64,000 nucleotides of DNA. It comes from VRUE01 sp963824215. Lineage in GTDB: Bacteria; Actinomycetota; Thermoleophilia; Solirubrobacterales; 70-9. How positions within the stretch are numbered: the stretch's first letter is position 1; each line of letters starts with the position of its first letter. Positions 23,928 through 31,463 of this stretch are shown in pieces. Below the pieces are notes generated by a model. The model made no database searches and was not told the DNA's origin. It saw only the letters and a list, made by a program, of their open reading frames with translations. Position numbers and translations under genes: made by a program. Location of the stretch: positions 1,054,001 through 1,118,000 of the forward strand of contig CAWGOE010000004.1 in NCBI GenBank assembly GCA_963824215.1, given 5' to 3'.

Positions 23928-25160
23928 CAGACGCTCACCAGTAGCCCAGTTACGTAGAGGGCGGCGATGCCGGCGATGATGCCGGCTACCGAGAGCGGGT
24001 GCAGGAAGCGGCCGTCCTCGTCGCGCATCGAGGGGGCGATCTGGACGATCACACGGGCGATCGCGCCGACGCCGACGCCGAACAGCAGCGCCGCCAGGCT
24101 CGGGTCGAAGGCAGCCGCGCCGATCCAGGCGCCGAGCACGGCCGGCGCGCCGGCGAGCAGGCCGAGGCCGAGCAGCTGGCCGAGGCCGGGGCGCACGCTC
24201 GCTGCCTCTCCACTCCCACCGCGCAGCGGCGCGACGATCGCCAGGCCCTCGGTCGTGTTGTGGATCGCGAAGCCGACGACGAGGAAAGCGCCGAGGGCGA
24301 GTGCCCCGGTCGCGTAGGCGGAACCGATCGCTAGGCCCTCGCCGAGGTTGTGCAGACCGATCCCGAGTGCGACCAGCAGAGCAAGATAGAGGCCACCACC
24401 CGCCGCCCCGGCGGCGCCTGCCGCGATCTCGCCGCGGCGGCGCAGGTAGGCGTCGACCGCGGCCAGAAGCAGATAGGCGACCGCCGCGCCGACGAATACG
24501 AGGGCACTGCCGCCGAAGGCAGCCGGCGCCTCGGCGGCGAGCTTCGAGCCCCTCCAGCCCAGCGTCGATGGCGAGGAAGGCGAGCAGGCCGACGGTGAAA
24601 GCGATCAGGGCGCCGACCCAGCGCGCGTCGATCCGCCTCACGAACGGCAGCCAGAGCATGCCGAGGCAGACCGGGATGACGCCGACGTAGATGCCGAGCA
24701 GGGCCATCAAGCCGTAGAAGTCGAGGTCGGCGTCCGGGGTTTCGGCCGCGACCGGGATCGCAGCGTCGACGGTGCCGCCGGTGGCGGTGAGGACGAAGAT
24801 CTCATACGCCTCTCCCTCGATCCAGGGGTAGGAGATGCGCAGCGTGGTCGAGCCAAGCCGCTCAATCTCACGCCCGCCGTCGGTGCTGAACGGGGCGAAG
24901 CCGTCGTTGACCGCAACCTGCGCGACTTCGACCGCGTCGGGCCCGTCGTTGCGCAGGGTGAGCTCGATCGTCCCCGGGTGCAGCACCGTGCGCTCCACGC
25001 TCAGCTCCTCGACCGGCGGGCCGGTCCGCTCACCCAGCCCAGGACCGCCAAGCAGGGCGAAGGCGCCGATCGCCGCCGCGATCAAAGCCAACGGGATCAG
25101 GCCCAGAGCCCAGGCGGGCAGGCCACCTCCAGCCCGCTCGGCGCGTGCCGCCGCCTCCAT
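23927..25160 (-). pseudogene. ZIP-family metal transporter with a single-base frameshift
   Basis: Reading starts at ATG 25160, overlapping the multicopper oxidase stop. The first part has a membrane helix, an extracytoplasmic domain and further helices (YGLMALLGIYVGVIPVCLGM, VGALIAFTVGLLAFLAIDAG). Near 24543-24544 the frame breaks; skipping one T restores LAAEAPAAFGGSALVFVGAA and the ZIP metal-site helices GIGLHNLGEGLAIGSAYA and GFAIHNTTEGLAI, then helices to the stop at 23927. The corrected gene would be exactly 411 codons (410 residues). The His-Asn-Glu-Gly motifs are intact, so this was recently functional or the extra base is a sequencing error. Confidence 0.85.
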
Positions 25161-26305
25161 CAAGCCGCCCCCCCTTCGCTACCCCAGGGTAGCTTGCAGT
25201 ACGCCGCTGCAGCCGCCGCGGCGCTCAGCTTCGAGGGGTCGCCGACGCGGAAGAAGCCGGTCCAGCCGAGCTCGGCGAACTCGCTGACGTGGGCGTGGAA
25301 CATGTAGTCGCCGTCGAAGGGGAACTTCAGCTCGAGCACCGAGCGCTGACCCTGCCCCTGCACGATCGTGTCGGTGAATTCGCTCGGCTCGAGCGAGGTC
25401 CCGGTCGGATAGCTCTGGAAGAAGTTGGCGTGGATGTGGAAGGAGTTGAGCGGGTCGTACTCGAGCACGTTGACGAGGTAGATCCGCGCCAGCTCGTCGC
25501 GCTTGACCTTGATCGGCTCGTTGATGTAGTGGAAGCCAACGGTGTTCACCGCGTAGACCTCGTTGGCGAGGTCGAAGTTGGTGTCGAAGCCGTTCATCAC
25601 CATCACCATCTCGTCGGCTTCCGGCCGTCCCTTCTTGGGATCGACGATGAAGGCGCCGTAGAGGCCGCGGGCGATGTGCGAGGCGAGCGGCATCACGTGG
25701 CAGTGGTAGAGGTGGAGCCCGAAGGGCTCGGCCTCGAATTCGTAGGAGAAGCTCTCCCCCGGCTCGATCTGGCCGCCGCCCTGCTGCTCGCCGATCCCGG
25801 GCATGCCGTCCATCAGCGCCGGGTGGATGCCGTGGAAGTGGATCGTGTGCGGGTGGTTGGAGGAGTTGACGAGGTTGATCCGCAGCTTCTCCCCCTCACG
25901 GGCGCGCAAAGTGGGCCCGGGGACACGGCCGTTGTAGGTCCACGCTTCGTACTTGACGCCCGGCGCGACTTCGATCTCCTTGTCCTGGGCGACGAGCGTC
26001 CATTCGCGCAGCAGCCGCCCACTGGCCAACCGCCGGGTCTTGCCCCAGTCGAAGTCGCGCAGCATCTCGGTCGGGTTGAAGCCGTTGGCGCGGTGGTCGA
26101 CGCTGCGCCCAGGCGCGAAGCTGGCGTGGGCGAAGCGCCCATGGCCGGCGTGCCCGCCCGCAGCGCCGTTGCCCATGCTCGACTCGGCCAGAGCTTGCTC
26201 GCTGCCGAACCCGCCACGCGATACGAGGCTGTTTAGGCCAGCGGCGGCCGGCACGGTGGCGGCGGCGCCAAGCAGCGCACGGCGGCTGAGGCGACGGTTG
26301 CTCAT
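25160..26305 (-). CDS. multicopper oxidase, Tat-exported
   Basis: A 381-residue secreted multicopper oxidase. The N-terminus NRRLSRRALLGAAATVPAAA is a twin-arginine-type signal. Copper ligands are visible as HTIHFHGIH, GLHLYHCHVMPLASH, NSFHIHANFF and YMFHAHVSEFAELGWTGFF, i.e. two cupredoxin domains with type 1, 2 and 3 sites. ATG 26305 is followed upstream by three phased direct repeats likely to be an operator. The stop overlaps the ZIP transporter start. Oxidation of a metal such as Fe(II) or Mn(II), or copper detoxification, fits the operon; the substrate is not evident. Confidence 0.88.
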   Translation of the reverse strand: MSNRRLSRRALLGAAATVPAAAGLNSLVSRGGFGSEQALAESSMGNGAAGGHAGHGRFAHASFAPGRSVDHRANGFNPTEMLRDFDWGKTRRLASGRLLREWTLVAQDKEIEVAPGVKYEAWTYNGRVPGPTLRAREGEKLRINLVNSSNHPHTIHFHGIHPALMDGMPGIGEQQGGGQIEPGESFSYEFEAEPFGLHLYHCHVMPLASHIARGLYGAFIVDPKKGRPEADEMVMVMNGFDTNFDLANEVYAVNTVGFHYINEPIKVKRDELARIYLVNVLEYDPLNSFHIHANFFQSYPTGTSLEPSEFTDTIVQGQGQRSVLELKFPFDGDYMFHAHVSEFAELGWTGFFRVGDPSKLSAAAAAAAYCKLPWGSEGGAA

Positions 26306-26330
26306 CTGGCGCAGCGCTGGCGGATGTTTT

Positions 26331-26388
26331 GATCCATCTAAATCTGATTTTGACACATCTAAATCTAAATTTCGACTCATCAAAATCG
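26331..26388. promoter_or_regulatory. three phased direct repeats, candidate operator of the metal operon
   Basis: GATCCATCTAAATCT (26331), GACACATCTAAATCT (26352) and GACTCATCAAAATCG (26374) are spaced 21 and 22 bp, so all lie on one DNA face. They occupy 26-83 bases upstream of the multicopper oxidase start, in an AT-rich island within GC-rich DNA. The operon's own DtxR-type protein is the obvious candidate ligand; this is inference. Confidence 0.65.
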
Positions 26389-26399
26389 GCCATGAGAAA

Positions 26400-26446
26400 G
26401 TGCGGTCGAGGTTTGGCCCACTATCCGACCCAAACCTCGACCGCAC
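26400..26446. repeat. 43-bp palindromic repeat, copy 2 (slightly extended)
   Basis: Arms GTGCGGTCGAGGTTTGG (26400-26416) and CCAAACCTCGACCGCAC (26430-26446) are perfect complements around a 13-base centre. The centre CCCACTATCCGAC partly matches that of copy 1 (CC-C...CCG). It lies 25 bases before the YgfZ start codon and next to the operator-like repeats. Confidence 0.9.
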
Positions 26447-26471
26447 TGAAGGGCCTCCTAGAATCGATCCA

Positions 26472-27425
26472 ATGGATTCCTCGGTCGCAGTCGAGCTCGA
26501 TGCCCAGTACCGGCAGCTGCGCGAGGAGTGCGGCCTGCTCGACCGCTCCGAGCGGGGCAAGCTGATCGTCAGCGGCAGCGAGGCGGCGGACTACCTGCAG
26601 GGGCAGCTGACCAACGACGTCGAGGCGCTCGCGCCCGGTGAGGGCCAGTACGCCGCCCTGCTCGATCGCAAGGGCCACATGCAGGCCGACATGCGCGTGC
26701 TGCGCCTCTCGCCGGAGGAGAACTGGATCGACACCGAGCCGGAGGCGCTGGCGGCAGCGCTGCGCCACCTCGAGATGTACAAGATCGGTCGCGAGGTGGC
26801 GATCGCCGACGTCGGCGCCGAGCGGGCGATCCTCTCGCTGATCGGCCCGCGCAGTGTCGAGATCGCCGGCACCGCCGCCCTGCCCGAGTACGCCTGCGAA
26901 TCGAGCACCGTGCACGGAGTCGAGTGTCTGGCCGTCGGCACCGCCAATGGAATCGACCTGATTGTCGAGTCGGGCGAAGCGGGACGCCTCGGCGAGGCCC
27001 TGTTCGCCGCCGGCGCGGTCCCGGTCGGCCCCGAGGCCGAGGAGATCGTGCGAATCGAGGCCGGCGTCCCCCGCTTCGGCGCCGAGATGGGAACCGAGAC
27101 GATGCCCGCCGAGGCCGGCATCGTCGAGCGCGCGGTCAGCTTCACCAAGGGCTGCTACATCGGCCAGGAGCCAGTAGCGCGCCTCCACTACAAGGGCCGG
27201 CCCAACCGCCACCTGCGCGGCCTGCAGCTGAGCGCTCCCGTGGCGCCCGGCTCGAGCCTGCGCCTGGGCGATAAGGACGTCGGCAGGATCGGCAGCTCCG
27301 GCGTCTCCCCCGCCCGCGGCCCGATCGCGCTGGCAATCGTCCGCCGCGAGGCCGAGCCGGGTGCAGAGCTTGCCGTAGGTGAAGATGGCGTTACGGCGCG
27401 CGTGGTCGACCTGCCGTTCGGCTAG
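26472..27425 (+). CDS. ygfZ: YgfZ/GcvT-like folate-binding protein (Fe-S cluster repair type)
   Basis: A 317-residue protein of the YgfZ/GcvT family, which helps maintain Fe-S enzymes in a folate-dependent way. The defining motif KGCYIGQEPVARLHYKG is at about residues 226-242, with the conserved cysteine. The N-terminus has LLDRSERGKLIVSGSEAADY and LQGQLTNDV, typical of GcvT-like folds. Start ATG 26472 lies just after the palindromic repeat; earlier in-frame codons run through noncoding sequence. The lipoprotein gene follows after 11 bases. Confidence 0.9.
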   Translation: MDSSVAVELDAQYRQLREECGLLDRSERGKLIVSGSEAADYLQGQLTNDVEALAPGEGQYAALLDRKGHMQADMRVLRLSPEENWIDTEPEALAAALRHLEMYKIGREVAIADVGAERAILSLIGPRSVEIAGTAALPEYACESSTVHGVECLAVGTANGIDLIVESGEAGRLGEALFAAGAVPVGPEAEEIVRIEAGVPRFGAEMGTETMPAEAGIVERAVSFTKGCYIGQEPVARLHYKGRPNRHLRGLQLSAPVAPGSSLRLGDKDVGRIGSSGVSPARGPIALAIVRREAEPGAELAVGEDGVTARVVDLPFG

Positions 27426-27436
27426 ATTCCGCAGCG

Positions 27437-27955
27437 ATGGGTTGGTGGCGAGGAAGGCGACTGTTCGCGGCGCCGCGTGCGACCGCGGGCCTGGCGGGCT
27501 GCGCGCTTGTCGCGCTGGCGCTGATCGGCGCCGGCTGCGGCGCCGAGTCGCACGTCAACGATCCGCGCCCGCAACCGCCGACCCGGGTCAGCGTCGCGAT
27601 CAGCGAAGACGCGATCACCGTGCAGCCACCGCGGATCGCCGTCGGTCCCGAACCGACGCAGCAGATCCCGCAGAACGTGCACGTCAAGCAGCCGCAGATC
27701 GATTCCAAGGCACCGCTCAACGTCGTTCTCGTAGCGGCCAACCTGACCGACGTCGACTCCCGCCTCGAGCTGCGCGGCGTCGGCAAGAACTTCAGCTCCG
27801 AGCCGCTCTACACCAACTCCAACGTCACCCTGCCGACGATCCTCCCCACCGGGGTCTATACGGTGAGCGCCGCCGACATGCCCGGCGTCAAACCGGCCAA
27901 GCTCGTCGTCGGCTCGTTCCGCAGCTCGTCCGAGAACGACGTGCTCCTTCCATAG
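27437..27955 (+). CDS. hypothetical lipoprotein
   Basis: A 172-residue protein with a basic N-terminus, hydrophobic stretch LAGCALVALALIGAGC and lipobox cysteine near residue 34, so it is probably membrane anchored outside. The mature part is polar and beta-rich (RVSVAISEDAITVQPPRIAV, PLNVVLVAANLTDVDSRLEL, LPTILPTGVYTVSAADMPG) and could be a cupredoxin- or Ig-like fold, but no copper-binding residues are apparent. I do not recognise the family. Probably cotranscribed with ygfZ. Confidence 0.7.
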   Translation: MGWWRGRRLFAAPRATAGLAGCALVALALIGAGCGAESHVNDPRPQPPTRVSVAISEDAITVQPPRIAVGPEPTQQIPQNVHVKQPQIDSKAPLNVVLVAANLTDVDSRLELRGVGKNFSSEPLYTNSNVTLPTILPTGVYTVSAADMPGVKPAKLVVGSFRSSSENDVLLP

Positions 27956-28008
27956 CAGCCTGGCGCTCCAGAGCGCAGTGAGCTGTCTGTAAGCTAAAAT
28001 GCCTCTAT

Positions 28009-28101
28009 GGAGGGTTGAAGCAGACAGGCGTGCTGCGTGCGACTGACAATCGCAACGTCCTGCTTGACCAGCAGGATCCGGTTCGAGTCCGGTGCCCTCC
28101 G
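28009..28101 (+). tRNA. unusual class II tRNA, Ser-like body with anticodon GAC
   Basis: A 93-base cloverleaf: acceptor GGAGGGT (28009-28015) with GCCCTCC (28094-28100, one G-U), D stem GCAG/CTGC with GG in the loop, anticodon stem TGCGA/TCGCA around CTGACAA (T33 present, anticodon GAC at 28045-28047), a 7-bp variable arm TCCTGCT/AGCAGGA, and a T arm CCGG-TTCGAGT-CCGG with a T-T mismatch at its base. Acceptor, discriminator G and long variable arm are those of tRNA-Ser, but GAC reads valine codons. CA follows the discriminator rather than CCA. A TAAAAT -10-like box lies ten bases upstream, so it is probably transcribed. Confidence 0.7.
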
Positions 28102-28163
28102 CAGATGCTCAAGTCGATGCGGAAATCGAGTGCTGATGCGGCTCATCGTGCTAGTCTCATGGT

Positions 28164-28200
28164 GATTGTCAGTCGCACGCGGGGTGGTTCCCGCTTCAAC
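28164..28200 (-). repeat. inverted partial copy of the odd tRNA's D and anticodon arms
   Basis: Read on the minus strand, 28200-28193 is GTTGAAGC and 28180-28164 is GCGTGCGACTGACAATC, both identical to 28014-28021 and 28035-28051 of the tRNA. The bases between differ but still make a D-stem-like hairpin (GCGGG/CCCGC in place of GCAG/CTGC). Confidence 0.85.
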
Positions 28201-28206
28201 AGGCTC

Positions 28207-28230
28207 GACCCGCTCCGGCGGGTCGTTTGC
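28207..28230 (+). terminator. candidate intrinsic terminator after the odd tRNA
   Basis: GACCCGC (28207-28213), loop TCCG, GCGGGTC (28218-28224), followed by GTTTGC. A 7-bp GC stem with a short T stretch. The rest of the 197-base gap to rmuC holds only the inverted tRNA copy; I see no gene in it. Confidence 0.6.
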
Positions 28231-28298
28231 TTCTCAGGATGGAATTTCCGGGAAGTCCCGCCGGTCGTGGCGTCTGCCCCGTTCGTCACGATCGGTGA

Positions 28299-29474
28299 AT
28301 GACCGTTGCACTCGCAATCGCCGTCGTCCTGCTCGCCGCGGGGCTGTTCTACACGATCCTTTCGCGCCCGCGTGAGGAGATGCCCGAGCCACCGGATCTA
28401 GGCCCGGCGATCCAGGCGGCGACCTCAAAAGCCGTCGCCGACCTGCAGCGGATGAACGAGGAGTCACGCAAAGTCGACGCTCAGGTTGCCGAGGCAACCC
28501 TGGACAAACGCCAGGCGGAGATCAAGGCCCTGGCCGAGCGAATCGCCAAGGGCCAGGAGAAAATCGAGAAAGAGGTGCAGCGGCGCGGTGAGACCGACCT
28601 ACAGACCCGCACCCTGCTCGAGCAGATGGGGCAGACCGTCGGCAACCTCAACTCCGAGACCGCGGGCCTGAAGAAGGCGCTGCGACAGCCGCAGACGCGC
28701 GGGCAGTGGGGCGAGCTGCAGCTACGGCGCTGCATCGAGATCGCCGGCATGACCGAGCACGTCGACTTCGAGCTGCAGGAGACGATCCATACCGATGACG
28801 GCAGGCTGCGACCGGATGCCCGCTTCCTGCTGCCCGAGGGCCGTACCTTCGTCGCCGACTCGAAGGTCCCGCTCGACGCCTTCCTCGACGCCCAGGAGTC
28901 CGAGGTCGAAGCGGAGCGCCAGGCCCACCTCGAGCGCCACGCGCGTCAGGCCCGCGAGCACGTCCGCGCGCTCAGCTCGAAGGATTACCAGGGCCAGTTC
29001 AAGGCCGGCGAGATGCCTGACCTGGTGATCTGCTTCATCCCCAACGAGCCCGCCCTGCACGCGGCCTTCGGCGCCGACCCGGAGCTATTCGACTACGCCC
29101 TGGAGCGCAACGTGCTCCTGGTCAGCCCGACCTCGCTGATCGGGCTGCTGCGCACGATGGAGCTCGGCTGGCGCCAGGAGCGAATGGTCGCCGAGGCGGC
29201 GGAGATAGCCGAGGCCGCGGCGACGCTGCACAGCCGCTTCACCAAGTTCCTCACCGACTTCGACAAGGTCGGCAGGGGCCTGACCTCAGCCGCCAACGCA
29301 TATGACTCCGCGGTCGGCTCGATGGAGCGCAGGCTGCTGCCCCAGCTGCGCAAGGTCGAGGGCCTCGGCATCGCCTCAGGTAAAGAGATCGAGCCGCCCG
29401 AGCCGATCGAGATCACCGTGAGGGCGATCACCGCCCCCGAGCTGAGCGAGTCCGACACGCCCGCGCTCGACTAG
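28299..29474 (+). CDS. rmuC: DNA recombination protein RmuC
   Basis: A 391-residue RmuC protein, a family that limits recombination between inverted repeats and contains a nuclease-like core. One N-terminal membrane helix (VALAIAVVLLAAGLFYTIL), a coiled-coil region (residues 45-110, heavily charged), then the hallmark RGQWGELQLRRCIEIAGM and PDARFLLPEGRTFVADSKVP and PLDAFLDA motifs with the conserved Asp and Lys. Length is normal. It starts at ATG 28299. The TTG of the crotonyl-CoA reductase gene follows after 38 bases; the two may be cotranscribed but are functionally unrelated. Confidence 0.92.
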   Translation: MTVALAIAVVLLAAGLFYTILSRPREEMPEPPDLGPAIQAATSKAVADLQRMNEESRKVDAQVAEATLDKRQAEIKALAERIAKGQEKIEKEVQRRGETDLQTRTLLEQMGQTVGNLNSETAGLKKALRQPQTRGQWGELQLRRCIEIAGMTEHVDFELQETIHTDDGRLRPDARFLLPEGRTFVADSKVPLDAFLDAQESEVEAERQAHLERHARQAREHVRALSSKDYQGQFKAGEMPDLVICFIPNEPALHAAFGADPELFDYALERNVLLVSPTSLIGLLRTMELGWRQERMVAEAAEIAEAAATLHSRFTKFLTDFDKVGRGLTSAANAYDSAVGSMERRLLPQLRKVEGLGIASGKEIEPPEPIEITVRAITAPELSESDTPALD

Positions 29475-29512
29475 GATTCGGCGCCCCTACCCCAACCTCT
29501 GGAGGAGCCGGT

Positions 29513-30775
29513 TTGGCCGTCGATACGAGCGCAGTCGCGAAGTTGGACGTGGAGCCCGGAACGCTGCCGGAGACGATGGCCGCGTGGGTGATCCGCGAGG
29601 AGCGCCAGGGCGAGCCCAACGACGCTTTCCAGCTCGAGCAGATCGAGGTCCCCGAGCCGGGCGCCTTCGAGGTGATCGTCCGCGTGATGGCGGCCGGGGT
29701 CAACTTCAACAACGTCTGGGCGGCCCTGGGCAAGCCGGTCTCGGTCTTTCCCTACGGCGACCATCCCGAGTACGGCCACCACATCGGCGGCTCCGATGCC
29801 TCCGGCATCGTCTGGAAAGTCGGCGAGGGAGTCACTCGCTGGAAGCCCGGCGACGAGGTCGTGGTCCACTGCAACCAAGCCTCTTATGAGGACGTCGAGG
29901 TGCATGGGCTCGACCCACTGGCAGCACCCAGCCAGAGGATCTGGGGCTACGAGACGACCTGGGGCTCCTTCGCCCAGTTCACCAGGGTGCAGGCGCAGCA
30001 GCTCCTTCCCCGCCCCCAAAACCTCTCCTGGGTCGACTCCTCCGCCTACGGCCTCACCTACTTCACCGCCTACCGGATGCTGATCGACCAATGCAAGCTG
30101 CAGCCCGGCCACAACGTCCTGATCTGGGGCGCTGCCGGCGGGCTCGGCGTCTTCGCCGTGCAGCTCTGCAAGGCGGCCGGCGCCAACGCCGTCGGTGTCG
30201 TCTCCTCCGATGAGAAGGGCGAGCTGGTCAAGCAGCTCGGCGCCGTCGACTACATCAACCGGGCCGAGTTCGGCGAGATGATGCGCACGCCCGAGAACCT
30301 CGCCGACAAGGCGGCAGACAAGGAGCGCTTCAAGGCCTCGCGCGGCTTCGCCAAGCGGGTCAAAGAGATCCTCGGCGACGCCCCCGACATCGTCTTCGAG
30401 CACGTCGGCCAGGCGACCTTCCCGACCTCGGTCTTCGTCGTCAAGCCGTTCGGCAAAGTCGTCATCTGCGGCGCCACCTCGGGCTTCCAGCTCGACTTCG
30501 ACGTGCGCTACCTGTGGATGCGCCAGAAGCAGATCATCGGCTCCCACTTCGCCAACGCGTACGAGTGCATGCGCGCCAACCAGCTGATGGCGGAGGGCAA
30601 GGTGCAGCCGGTGCTGTGGAAGACGATGGGCTTCGAGGGCGTCCCCGAGGCGCACCAGCTTCTGCACGAAAACAAGCACCTCGGCAAGATCTCGATTTTG
30701 GTCGGAGCCGAATCCGAGGACGAGGGCAAGAACGAGGATGGTCCCGGCGCGATCCGAGCCGAGGTGGGAGCATGA
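29513..30775 (+). CDS. ccr: crotonyl-CoA carboxylase/reductase
   Basis: A 420-residue medium-chain reductase that converts crotonyl-CoA, CO2 and NADPH to ethylmalonyl-CoA, the key step of the ethylmalonyl-CoA pathway. Seen: GVNFNNVWAALGKPVSVF, PYGDHPEYGHHIGGSDASGI, VVHCNQASYEDVEVHGLDPL, WGYETTWGSFAQF and the nucleotide motif WGAAGGLGVFAVQLCKAAGA. Length and motifs match Ccr rather than simple quinone reductases. Start TTG 29513 has a strong TCTGGAGGAG ribosome site. The stop codon coincides with the first bases of a 60-bp interspersed repeat. A MeaA-type mutase gene lies 1.5 kb downstream. Confidence 0.92.
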   Translation: MAVDTSAVAKLDVEPGTLPETMAAWVIREERQGEPNDAFQLEQIEVPEPGAFEVIVRVMAAGVNFNNVWAALGKPVSVFPYGDHPEYGHHIGGSDASGIVWKVGEGVTRWKPGDEVVVHCNQASYEDVEVHGLDPLAAPSQRIWGYETTWGSFAQFTRVQAQQLLPRPQNLSWVDSSAYGLTYFTAYRMLIDQCKLQPGHNVLIWGAAGGLGVFAVQLCKAAGANAVGVVSSDEKGELVKQLGAVDYINRAEFGEMMRTPENLADKAADKERFKASRGFAKRVKEILGDAPDIVFEHVGQATFPTSVFVVKPFGKVVICGATSGFQLDFDVRYLWMRQKQIIGSHFANAYECMRANQLMAEGKVQPVLWKTMGFEGVPEAHQLLHENKHLGKISILVGAESEDEGKNEDGPGAIRAEVGA

Positions 30776-30832
30776 GCGCGGAGCGACCAAGCGTGCATAT
30801 CTGGGTCTTCGCGCCGGGAGCGAAGCGCGAAA
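30773..30832 (+). repeat. 60-bp interspersed repeat, copy 1
   Basis: Begins TGAGCGCGGAG, has CATATCTG in the middle and ends GAGCGAAGCGCGAAA. Ungapped alignment with copy 2 (32166-32225, minus) matches about 43 of 60 positions, including all three blocks. The T at 30773 is the first base of the ccr stop; the repeat ends 12 bases before the next start codon. Confidence 0.8.
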
Positions 30833-30844
30833 GGGGTTCTATTC

Positions 30845-31138
30845 ATGGCTGAGGTTTGCACCCTGGACTGGCACATCGCCCCCTTCAGGGCCGACCGCTG
30901 GCTCGACCTCTGGGAACCGGCAGCGGCACGAATGCCCGCCTTCGGCGCCAAGAGCTGGTCGCTGACCCGCTCGGTCGACGATCCGCTGGCCTTCCAACAG
31001 ACCTCGATCTGGGAGAGCCGCGTTGACTTCGAACGCTTCTGGTTCTCAGAGGAGATCGAGACCGTGCGCGCGGCGATTATCGACATGCACGATCTGCCGA
31101 TCCTGCCCACCTGGCATACGCTGGTCGCTGCCGAGTAA
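30845..31138 (+). CDS. small hypothetical protein
   Basis: A 97-residue soluble protein beginning MAEVCTLDWHIAPFRADRWL, rich in tryptophan and aromatic residues (DLWEPAAARMPAFGAKSWSL, ESRVDFERFWFSEEIETVRA). The alternating pattern is compatible with a small alpha/beta (ferredoxin-like) fold, but I cannot name the family. It starts 12 bases after the 60-bp repeat, which may supply its leader. It lies between ccr and the convergent clpS gene. Confidence 0.65.
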   Translation: MAEVCTLDWHIAPFRADRWLDLWEPAAARMPAFGAKSWSLTRSVDDPLAFQQTSIWESRVDFERFWFSEEIETVRAAIIDMHDLPILPTWHTLVAAE

Positions 31139-31148
31139 CCCCAGCCTG

Positions 31149-31436
31149 TTACCCGCGCTCGAGCGGCGCCAGCGTCAGACCCGCCGAATTGAGCTGCTCC
31201 CAGTAGTGCTCGGCGGGCTCGCGAGCGCCCGACCAGACGATCGCCTGGCCGCTGCTGTGGATCGTCTCGGCAATCTCATGGCCGCGGGCAACGCTTACCC
31301 CCGGCAGGACCCGTGCCAGCGTCTCAGCGACGTGGTCGAAGGTGTTGTGGTTGTCGTTGCGCACGATCACGCGCCACTCACCGCCCAGTCCCGAGCCGGG
31401 GCCGGCCTCGCGAGGTTTCTCAATCGTAGTCGTCAT
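31149..31436 (-). CDS. clpS: ATP-dependent Clp protease adaptor ClpS
   Basis: A 95-residue ClpS adaptor, which delivers N-degron substrates to ClpAP/ClpCP. The core WRVIVRNDNHNTFDHVAETL carries the N-end-rule pocket motif (D-N-H-N-T-F) and the helix with HEIAETIHSSGQAIVWSG completes the conserved fold, including the adaptor surface GREPAEHYWEQL-like segment (AREPAEHYWEQL). Length is normal. It stands alone; the next minus-strand gene upstream begins at 32162. Confidence 0.9.
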   Translation of the reverse strand: MTTTIEKPREAGPGSGLGGEWRVIVRNDNHNTFDHVAETLARVLPGVSVARGHEIAETIHSSGQAIVWSGAREPAEHYWEQLNSAGLTLAPLERG

Positions 31437-31463
31437 CCGCCCGCATTATGGGGCCGATGGCCG

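Noticed and set aside
28009..28101. Selenocysteine tRNA
   Set aside because: The anticodon loop reads GAC, not TCA, the acceptor has 7 not 8 pairs and the D stem only 4; no selenoprotein machinery is in the window.
29471..30790. 439-codon minus-strand frame opposite crotonyl-CoA carboxylase/reductase
   Set aside because: Same kind of antisense shadow; the plus strand carries a full set of enzyme motifs and a strong ribosome site.
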